A stretch of 30,021 nucleotides of DNA. It comes from Heterostelium multicystogenum (Eukaryota > Evosea > Eumycetozoa > Acytosteliales > Acytosteliaceae). The stretch lies in NCBI GenBank assembly GCA_003667245.1, contig RCNN01000317.1, forward strand, positions 1-30,021, read 5' to 3'. A program made the position numbers and the translations under genes. Shown here piece after piece: positions 21,970-30,021 of the stretch. How positions within the stretch are numbered: the first letter of the stretch is position 1; every line of letters starts with the position of its first letter. The notes under the pieces were generated by a model, which saw only the letters and a program-made list of their open reading frames with translations, searched no databases and had not been told where the DNA came from.

Positions 21970-23899
21970 ATGGCAAGAGGAAAGAGTAAACAAAAACTGT
22001 TCATGACAGCTAGTGAGTGGGTGATGAGCTTCGGTGGAAAGAAAGAAGGAGAGAAAAGAAGTAATGAAAAGCCATTGCCTTACTATTGCTGTAGTCTGTC
22101 ATTGCAACCCTTTGATGATCCAATGTGTACTGTAGATGGTAACCTATATGAAATGCTGTATGTACTAATAATACAGATCTAAACCATTGTTATTCAATAT
22201 TGAATCGAAAACTAACTTTGAACTTCATCAAGCAATATTATACCTTTCTTAAAGAAATATAAGAAAGATCCTGTTACTGGTAAACCTATGACTTTTAAAG
22301 ATCTATTCAAAGCCAACTTTTCTGTAAACTCCGACGGTAAGTCTGCCCATCTAGCTAGCTCTGCATATTGAACTTAATTCAACTAATGTTAACTTATGTT
22401 TGTTTGGTTGCAGATGAGTATCATTGTCCTGTTTTAAAGAAAGTATTCACAGATTACTCACATATTGTAATCAATAGAGTCACTGGAAATGTATATAGTT
22501 ATGAAGCAGTTAAACAATTAAATATAGATGCAAAACATTGGTTGGATTTATTAGATGATACTCCCTTTACAAAACAAGATATCATTACACTGCAGAACCC
22601 AGCTGACCCCGAAAGAACACAAAGAAAGACACTATCGAGCTTTCATTTTATTAAGGAAGGTCTTGACTTTAAAGAAGACCAAGCTACCTCAAATATCAAC
22701 ATATCGGAATCAGCATTGAGAATATTCAATGAGTTGAAAGCAAAAGGCATACCCTTAAGTAGCAATGAAACACCAGATTCATCGACAACCACAACTTCCA
22801 CCTCATCTATATCGAGACTGACAACAAGCAATTTAGACCAAGAGTCTTCAAAAACCAATATTCTAGACAAAGATATTGATCAATATAGAAGAGAGAAACG
22901 CGATAAAGAGATGGCCATTAGAAAGCAATCAGGTCAGGCTCCATCTTTCACTTCCACTGGAGTTTCAGTGTCAACTGTCATCGAAGACCACCCTGCTGAT
23001 CGTCCCGGTAAAAAAACAAAGAAGAAAGGATATGTGAGTTTACAGACAAATCTTGGTGATCTCAATATTCAACTACACTGTGATCTGGTACCCAAGACAT
23101 GCGAGAACTTTTTGGAACTATGTGAAACAGGATACTATAACAATGTTATTTTTTCATCGATTGATCAAGAACTTTATGATTCAAGGTGGTGACCCAACTG
23201 GAACAGGTACTGGTGGGCAATCTATATGGAAACGAGCATTCCCCGATGAATTCAAACCTAATCTTACTCACAACGAACGAGGAGTACTCAGTATGGCAAA
23301 CTCTGGTCCAAACACGAAATGGTTCACAGTTCTTCATTCTATTTAGACCAACACCACACCTTGATCGTAAACACACTGTATTTGGAAAAGTAGTTGGTGG
23401 ACTAGAAGTTTTGAAAAACTATGGAAATGATAAAAACAAAAAGAGAATGATGAACCAATTGTAAGAATAATATTTTACTTATAAGAAAACAAGAGGTCCC
23501 AACTAACCATCAATATTTAGAAATCAAATTAAAATCCTAGGAGTTAAGATTTTTGAAAATCCATTCAAAACAATTGATGAAGAGGAGCTGGAAGAGTTGA
23601 AAAAGGCTGAACTAAAAAGACGTGAAAAAGAAAAGCAATATGCTGATACAGAGAAAGGACAATGGTTTTCAAATCCAAATACGGTTGCACTGCCACAAAC
23701 AAATAAGACCGGGGTTGGAAAATATATTTTAGACACTCCAAAAGCACCGCTCAAGCCAGCACCAATAACATCCAATGTAAATCAATCCACTCCTCCAACA
23801 ACTACACAAGCAGCTCAACTTAAAAGGCAAATGATGCAGGATAAACTCTCTGAAGCATCAAAGAAATCGAAAACCTATGGAAACTTCTCCAACTTTTAA
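21970..23899 (+). CDS. PPIL2: PPIL2-like protein: U-box plus cyclophilin peptidyl-prolyl isomerase
   Basis: PPIL2 (Cyp60/CYC4) proteins are nuclear, spliceosome-associated, and join a U-box ubiquitin-ligase module to a cyclophilin domain. About 571 residues are deduced. The N-terminus [11 protein letters not shown] and the U-box region ([11 protein letters not shown] near residue 38, then [22 protein letters not shown] and DIITLQNP) match the family. The cyclophilin domain starts near residue 302 with [14 protein letters not shown] and includes [15 protein letters not shown] and SMANSGPNT. At the position of the usual Trp/Tyr before LD.KH there is a His (TPHLDRKH). The C-terminus has the family block GVGKYI and ends GNFSNF. 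Exons are 21970-22157, 22233-22336, 22414-23460 and 23521-23899. There are two one-base breaks, in the T-run at 23149-23154 and the A-run near 23317, both within the cyclophilin domain; the domain continues in the next frame. Confidence 0.92.
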
Positions 23900-24090
23900 A
23901 AGATTAGAATAAAGTACAAGACATAATGTAGATCGCTTTGGAGATATAGTTTTTTTGTTTGTTTATTTCCAAAGATAAAGAGATGAACTATAATAATACA
24001 AAGAATACAGTTGAACAACTATAACTTCCATATGATTGTTCTTGGTCGATTGTTATATTTTTCTTTAGATATCTTCATAGTCTGAAGTTT
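23900..24090. other. Convergent 3' region between PPIL2 and annexin
   Basis: About 190 AT-rich bases between two facing stop codons, with AATAAAG at 23910. It holds termination and polyadenylation signals only. Confidence 0.6.
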
Positions 24091-25753
24091 TTAGGCACCT
24101 ACAATTTCCAAAAGCAATTTCTTGTAGTCTCCAGAACAATCGTTTGAAATTGCGTGGTGCAATGTCTTACCATAGTTGACCACGTAATATTGCTTGATTA
24201 AAGGCAAGAATGATTGACAGTAGATAATGTTTCTGATGAGCTTGTCATCGTTGGTTCCAACACCAGCAATTGATTTATGAATGATAGATGCAAAGTATCC
24301 AAAGGAGTCGGTGGCGAAGAGGAGAATGGCTGAAAGTCCTGACTTGATGTCACCAGAGAACTCTGAGTCGATAGCATGTTGGAGACTGTGACGCTTGTGC
24401 ATGGTTGGATAGAGACGAGCAATCTCACGCAATTGCATGAAGTTACGTCTGGTGAAGATGTTGATGAAAGTCTTTTCATCAGTACCAAACACGACCTTCT
24501 CCAGCATAATAGAGGGTGTCGACGTCTTTGACGGCACCAGCTGGATCGACAATCATAGACTCATCACGTGGCTCCATTAATTCCTCGCACAAACGCTTGA
24601 AATCACCAGAGGTTTCAGAACTGATCCAGTGCTTCAAACTCTTGTGATGGTCTGAGTTAAAGATTTGGTTGATTCTCAATTTTTGAGCATTGGATCTAGT
24701 GATAAGGATCTCTTGCAGACAATGTTCCTATAGGTCAACGTATCAGTAAAGCTTGTTTTGATAAATCAGTATTTGATATTTACATTTGTACCAGCACCCT
24801 TCATGGCTTTGTAAATGTTATCAGCATCATATTGAGCTGGATCAGTCAAAAGTGCAACCAAAGTTAACCTGAAATTTCCTGAAGTTTCTGATTTAATGTC
24901 CTTAACCAAATCTCTACCAATGTGGGTGCTGTATTCTCTAAGAATACCTGCACGTTCCTCCCAATTTCTATTACCCAAGATTTCAATCAATGTATGTTCA
25001 TCCTGTAGAATTACAAATATTAGTTTCTACTATGAAAACTAAGTTTGAATATACATACAGTTCCAATACCTTTCATGGCTCTTCTCAAATTTTCAGCATC
25101 ACGTTTCAAATCGTGAGTAATAGCACATGGTCTGACAATGGCAAATTGAACAGCTGGGGCTGCAACACCAACTGCAACACCAACTGGAGCAGCACCAACT
25201 GCAACACCAACTGGAGCAGCACCGACAGCTGGGGCTGGTGGTATCCTGAGGCACCTGGAGCTGGTGGGTAACCTGAAGCACCTGGAGCTGGAGGATAACC
25301 TGAGGCACCTGGGGCTGGTGGATAACCTTGTTTGTGTGGGTAACCTTGTTGTGGTGGATATCCCTGTTGAGGTGGATAACCTTGCTGTGGTGGATAACCT
25401 TGTTGTGGTGGGTAACCTGAGGCACCTGGGGCTGGTGGGTAACCATGTTGTGGTGGATAACCTTGTTGTGGTGGGTATCCTTGCTGAGGTGGGTATCCTT
25501 GTTGTGGTGGATAGCCTTGTTGTGGTGGGTATCCTTGTTGTGGTGGATATCCCTGTTGTGGTGGATAGCCTTGTTGAGGTGGATATCCTTGTTGAGGTGG
25601 GTATCCTTGTTGTGGAGGATAACCTTGTTGTGGTGGATATCCTTGTTGTGGTGGATATCCTTGTTGTGGTGGGTATCCCTGTTGAGGTGGATAGCCTTGT
25701 TGTGGTGGATAACCTCCAGCAGGTGGAGTTGGATATTGACCTGGAGCTGACAT
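24091..25753 (-). CDS. nxnA: Annexin (annexin C1/VII type) with long GYPPQQ N-terminus
   Basis: Annexins bind acidic phospholipid membranes in a calcium-dependent way; the Dictyostelium annexin C1 (synexin-like) has a Gly-Tyr-Pro-Gln tail like this one. The protein is about 516 residues. [14 protein letters not shown] is followed by about twenty GYPPQQ hexapeptides with GYPPAPGAS variants, then an Ala/Val/Gly/Pro linker and four annexin repeats. The repeats carry [23 protein letters not shown] and GVGTNDDK, the G-x-GT calcium loops; the third is the most divergent. Exons on the minus strand are 25753-25059, 25002-24784 and 24727-24091. The tail exon lacks one base near 25237, and the third repeat has an extra base near 24495. 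Correcting each makes the exon lengths fit. The start is the first Met before the tail; an upstream in-frame Met would add an unlikely hydrophobic stretch. Confidence 0.94.
25245..25735 (-). repeat. 18-base coding minisatellite (GYPPQQ units)
   Basis: About 26 tandem 18-base units with third-position variation encode GYPPQQ; three to four 27-base variants encode GYPPAPGAS. The array makes open frames in other frames and on the opposite strand (about 25264-25764 plus), which are artefacts of the repeat. Confidence 0.9.
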
Positions 25754-26168
25754 TAAATTATTAAGAGAATATGTGATGAAGTTTAATAGAAATATTACAA
25801 ATACAATGAGCAATAATAAGTTTAGATTTACTCTAACAAATAATTATATCTAATAAATGAAATGAAATGAAACAATCTTGAGTGGTACAAACGATCAACA
25901 CTGAGAAGTTTTTTTCAACACCAAAAATCAAACAAAATAATAAAAAAAACCAAATGTCAGGTGCAAAACAAAGCTTGTGCTTCTGTTTAAATTTAGGGTG
26001 TTGTGCAATTTGGTTGAGACAAACAAGCAAATCTTCACAAAATAATGTAAGATCTCATGTCAAAACTTTTATACCTATTTGTTTTTGGCTTCAGCCTGGG
26101 ATGAAAAAATACATTTAATTAATTTATTTATTGATTGATTGATTGATTCATAATGATTGATTGTAGTG

Positions 26169-26266
26169 ATACAAGTGTAGACAGTTTCATATTTCCAAAC
26201 TAGTGACAATTTATCGTATTTATAAATATTTATACGATATTGAAATGAAACAGTCTGCACTTGTAT
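26169..26266. repeat. Imperfect inverted repeat, miRNA-precursor-like hairpin
   Basis: Bases 26169-26190 pair with 26266-26245: 20 Watson-Crick pairs, one G-T wobble (26178/26257) and one A-A mismatch (26183/26252). A few more pairs follow after a bulge at 26191. Inside, 26213-26219 pairs perfectly with 26232-26238 around a 12-base loop. No ORF or transposon end is linked to it. It may be a small-RNA precursor, a tiny inverted-repeat element or a control site. Confidence 0.75.
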
Positions 26267-26663
26267 TAATAAAAAGGAAGATATAGTTGATTTCGGGATG
26301 ATCCTAATAAATAGAATCTATGAGTTAATAAGCTAATAATGAATGTATGGAAAGATTTTTACTTATTTTATCCGATAGTTGGTTTATTTACTTTAAACAT
26401 TAATAATTTAATATAAATTTAAACAAACACACAAACACACATTCACCCACTAACCATTAACAACTAAGTTAGGAATTGATTGACTGAACATCAATTTTTA
26501 AAAATTATTAATTTAAAACAAATTATTAGTCAATATAATATAATATAATATTTTTAATATAATACAATATAATATATAGTTAATATATTATTGTCATTCA
26601 TTCATTCATTCAATCAAACATCTTCATTCATTTACATTCATTTATAACTATTACTTCTAACTG

Positions 26664-26665
<2 letters not shown>

Positions 26666-26694
<29 letters not shown>

Positions 26695-26706
26695 AATTAT
26701 AATTAT
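26666..26706. repeat. ATT trinucleotide run ending TATAATTATAATTATT
   Basis: A run of about eight ATT triplets followed by TAATTATAATTATT. A very similar string occurs at 19903-19931 after the zinc-finger gene. Simple sequence, probably independent. Confidence 0.75.
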
Positions 26707-26768
26707 TTGTTGTTTATTATTGTTGTTTTATTATTGTTGTTATTTGTAAATCAAAACTAGTTATAGTT

Positions 26769-29700
26769 ATGAATTGTATTAGATTTAAAGTTAATTATTA
26801 TACTAGGTTGGGACAGGAGGTCTATATTACTGGATCTTGTCCACAGCTAGGCAGCTGGGATGAGACCAATGCCAAGAAGCTAAGATATGATGATAATGGT
26901 GACTGGGAGATTTTCATTGAGTTCTCCCAAGCCTTCGCTGATGGTGCCAATTCCAGTTCGTCAGCTGTCAAGCAAATCAATCATCAGGGCCAACAAAAAC
27001 ATCAGAGTCTGATTGAATACAAGTATTTCGTCATGGACACAAATGGCGAGAAAATTTGGGAAGGTGGACAAAATAGAACATTCAATCTATCATTGTGCAA
27101 TCCATCTTTTATTCATGAAGTTAGAGACACCTATCAAGTAATTATGATCGAATAAACCAATCTATATCTAGTACTAACATGACCTCATTAAATTTCAGAA
27201 TCCCGCATCACCAGAATATTCATATTTACATTGTGCTCTATTTAAAGATGTAATTTTGCGTAGAAATCAAGATACCATCAAACCCTACCAATTTATTGCG
27301 CCATCAAGTGCAGGTAAGTTGAATGATCAACCTGAAGTACATATAACCAGGTGCTAATGCTTATGATAATATAGATAAAGTTGTTATTCATTTCCAAGTA
27401 AGATGTACAAATGTCCAACCTAGCTATAGTGTTTATTTGGTTGGAAGTAACACTCCACTTGGAAATTGGAGAACAGAGAGAGCCATCAAGCTGAGCGATC
27501 AGGATTTCCCTCTCTGGAAGGCAGATGTCGAGTTTACAAAGGATCAACTTCCATTTTCATATAAATATATTATTGCTGACAAATCAAAGACATACATTCA
27601 CTGGGAACAGGATAAGGATCGTTGGTTTACCAGCAGCATTTTGCATGCCTCAGAATACACTAACACTAGATCTGAGGAGCGAGACTACTTTTTTAATGAT
27701 GGTGACTTTAAGAGCGATGGACACGTCAGAACCACTGGTGTAGCGCTACCTATCTTCTCGCTGCGTACAAAGAAAGGAATGGGTATTGGTGAATTCAATG
27801 ACTTGATTCCATTCATAGATTGGGCTGCAGAAACCGGACAACATCTCATCCAGATCTTACCAATCAACGACACTATGGTGCTTAACACATGGCGTGATTC
27901 ATATCCTTATAGCTCAGTCTCTGTTTATGCACTTCATCCGATATATATCAATATTCCATCAATGACAACCAATCAGGATATCATTAAGAAAGTGGCACAA
28001 CACGCTGAGAGACTCAACAAACTTCCTTCAGTCGACTACGAAGCAGTTATCAATTTGAAAGTCGAGTTTTTGAAGCAAATTTTCAATGAAAACAAAGACA
28101 CCATCGATAAAGATCAGAGTACATTGCTTATGTCAAAGAGAATGCAGAGTGGCTAAAACCATATGCACTATTTTGCGTATTGCGAGACATCAATAAGACT
28201 GCTGACTTTACCCGTTGGAAGGAACACAGCACCATCGATGCTGATACAGTTGAGAAACTTACTTCACCACAATCAAAATGCTATCAAGAAGTCAGATATC
28301 ATTATTTCGTACAGTACCACCTCCACAAACAGCTCTCGGCTGCCTCGAAATATGCAGTTTCCAAGCGTATTGGATTGAAGGGTGATCTTCCTATCGGTGT
28401 AAGCAGACACAGTGTTGACACATGGTTCAACCCACATCTATTCCGTCTCAACAACACAACTGGAGCACCCCCTGATGCTTTTTCAGATGTTGGTCAAAAC
28501 TGGGGATTCCCTACTTATGATTGGGAGCGTATGAAAAAAGACAACTATCATTGGTGGAGATCGAGACTGGGTCAAATGGCCAAATATTTCCATGCATTCC
28601 GTATCGATCACATCCTGGGATTCTTTAGAATCTGGGAGATACCAACCGATTGTTTCACAGGTTTACTTGGACACTTCAATCCATCTCTTCCACTTTGGAA
28701 GTCTGAATTAACAAATAATGGAATATGGGATTTAGATAGACTAACAAGTAAGTTATATTTTTAGATATGATTTTCAAATATAATATTAATATCATTATCA
28801 AGAACCATACATTAGATATCATACTTTGCGTGAACAATTTGGAGACTTTGCAGAATCATCTAAGAAATTCTTAAAAGAATATGCAAGTAATTCCTACAAA
28901 TTAAAACCAGAGTTTGAATGTGAAAGAGCTATCAATGTATGTTAAATAGAGATATATATATAAGTAGCTATTAATATTAATTCATTATTTAAGGATAATG
29001 TAATAGGAGAAGATTCTATGTATAAACCTGGTTTATTAAAATTGGTTCAAAATGTATGCCTAATCAAGGATAGAGAAGATGAGAACAGATTTTATCCACG
29101 TATTGAAATCACAAAGACTTCATCCTACAATGAACTCTCTGATGATCTAAAGCATACACTCTATAGACTTTATATTTCATATTACTTTGAGAGACAAGAA
29201 GAGCTTTGGCTCAAGTTGGTTTACAAAGATTACCTTTAATTAAGGGATGTACAAGTGAGTATCAAAACCAACCACAAATCAATCTAATTTATATTAACAA
29301 TTGTTATTTTCTGTCCAATAGATATGTTAGTTTGTGGTGAAGATTTGGGAATGGTTCCCAAATGTGTAGAGCCAGTGTTGAAGGATTTAGGTATTTTAGG
29401 ATTGAGAATTCAGAGAAATGCCTTCTGAATCAACCAGGAATTCTACTTCCCAAGTGAATATTCCTACCTGACTGTCAATACAACTTCCCACACGACATGT
29501 CCACACTGAGAGGTTGGTGGGAAGAAGATAGGACCAGATCTCAGACATTCTATAATAATGTTTTGGGAATGTATGGTGATGCACCATACTTCTGCGAACC
29601 ATACGTTACAGAGGCAGTCTTAACCCAACACTTACAGTCACAGAGTATGATGTCTATATTTCCATTGCAAGACTGGTTTGGACTCTCTTCAGAAACTCTC

Positions 29701-29848
29701 ACAACGTGATCCAAAGGAAGAGCGTATCAACGAGCCATCGAATCCATTCCATTATTGGCAATATAGAATACAAATTAACATTGAGGATCTATTGCAGTGC
29801 GATGATTTCAACAGAACTGTCCAAAGATTAATTCACAGCATCAAATAG
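26769..29848 (+). CDS. DPE2: DPE2-type 4-alpha-glucanotransferase: two CBM20 plus GH77
   Basis: Disproportionating enzymes of this type move glucosyl units between maltose and larger glucans in the cytosol; in amoebae a role in glycogen turnover is likely. The protein is about 925 residues. Two starch-binding CBM20 modules come first: residues about 1-123 (QEVYITGSCPQLGSWDE) and about 163-260 (YSVYLVGSNTPLGNW, ending in IIADKSKTYIHWE). The GH77 domain follows, with TTGVALPIFSLRTKKGMGIGEF, DLPIGVSRHSVDTWF, the nucleophile motif FRIDHILGFFRIWEIP, the acid/base motif CGEDLG and LGLRIQR. The third catalytic region lies near 29480-29510 across a frame break. Exons are 26769-27137, 27199-27313, 27375-28747, 28803-28936, 28994-29254 and 29322-29848. 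One-base breaks occur near 28125, 29210, 29415, 29433, 29490 and 29698. The ending HYWQYRIQINIEDLL also fits the family. The architecture matches the plant and Dictyostelium enzymes. Confidence 0.93.
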
Positions 29849-30021
29849 AAAATCAGAATAATAATTCTGGATATTCCAAAAAAACACTTTTATTCCTTCT
29901 TCTACATGTACTTCACATTAAATCCATCATTGAATAACAATATAAATTAGGATAGTAGCTTATTATTTGACAAGTATCTTTATGTAACAAACTTTATTGA
30001 TTTATACTTTGGTACTTTCCT
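29849..30021 (+). other. 3' region of the glucanotransferase gene
   Basis: AT-rich sequence with an A-run at 29878-29884 and the right window edge. No further gene is seen. Confidence 0.6.

Larger units (their letters stand above)
25754..26768. other. Divergent intergenic region between annexin and glucanotransferase genes
   Basis: About 1 kb without a gene. It contains the imperfect hairpin at 26169-26266, a C/A-rich patch at 26424-26452 (CACACAAACACACATTCACCCAC), TAATA-type repeats near 26535-26580 and an (ATT)n run at 26669-26692. Both promoters must lie here. Confidence 0.65.

Noticed and set aside
25264..25764. Long plus-strand open frames over the annexin gene
   Set aside because: They are produced by the 18-base GYPPQQ array read backwards; Val/Leu/Asp and Trp/Leu repeats with no family resemblance.

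Overview
The window looks like nuclear DNA of a dictyostelid social amoeba. The supports are very AT-rich intergenic DNA with long A/T and trinucleotide runs, genes that are clearly richer in G+C, small introns with GTAAGT/GTATGT donors and TAG/CAG acceptors, Q/N/T-rich protein tracts, and gene families with well-known Dictyostelium members (SepA-type kinase, annexin C1 with a GYPPQQ tail, a DPE2-type 4-alpha-glucanotransferase). The intergenic DNA seems less extremely AT-rich than in D. discoideum, so another dictyostelid group is possible; I cannot name the species.

Layout, left to right. On the minus strand lie a Cdc7/SepA-like septation kinase (cut by the window edge), an unrecognised RGG-box protein, and an EI24-family membrane protein. 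Then comes a plus-strand gene for a four-RRM polypyrimidine tract-binding protein (PTB) with a tiny first coding exon and a 686-base, pyrimidine-rich first intron. About 8.4 kb without a convincing gene follows (9488-17879), up to a single-exon plus-strand gene for a protein with two C2H2-like fingers. The right third is gene-dense: DPH1 (minus), PPIL2 (plus), annexin nxnA (minus) and a two-CBM20 4-alpha-glucanotransferase (plus), arranged as alternating convergent and divergent pairs.

The genes do not form a pathway. They cover cell-division signalling, RNA processing (PTB; PPIL2 is a spliceosome-associated family), diphthamide synthesis, membrane/calcium biology and cytosolic glucan metabolism. 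Nearly every conserved gene except the zinc-finger gene carries one or more apparent one-base frame breaks, often in A, T or C runs. The same family continues in the next frame each time, so I read these as consensus-sequence errors rather than pseudogenes. Exon boundaries were placed by joining frames at GT..AG sites.

I found no clear new multi-gene system. The best leads are the pyrimidine-rich leader and intron of the PTB gene (possible autoregulation), an imperfect miRNA-precursor-like hairpin at 26169-26266, the 8.4-kb gene-free block upstream of the zinc-finger gene with its GT/CA-rich patches, and the unidentified RGG protein.
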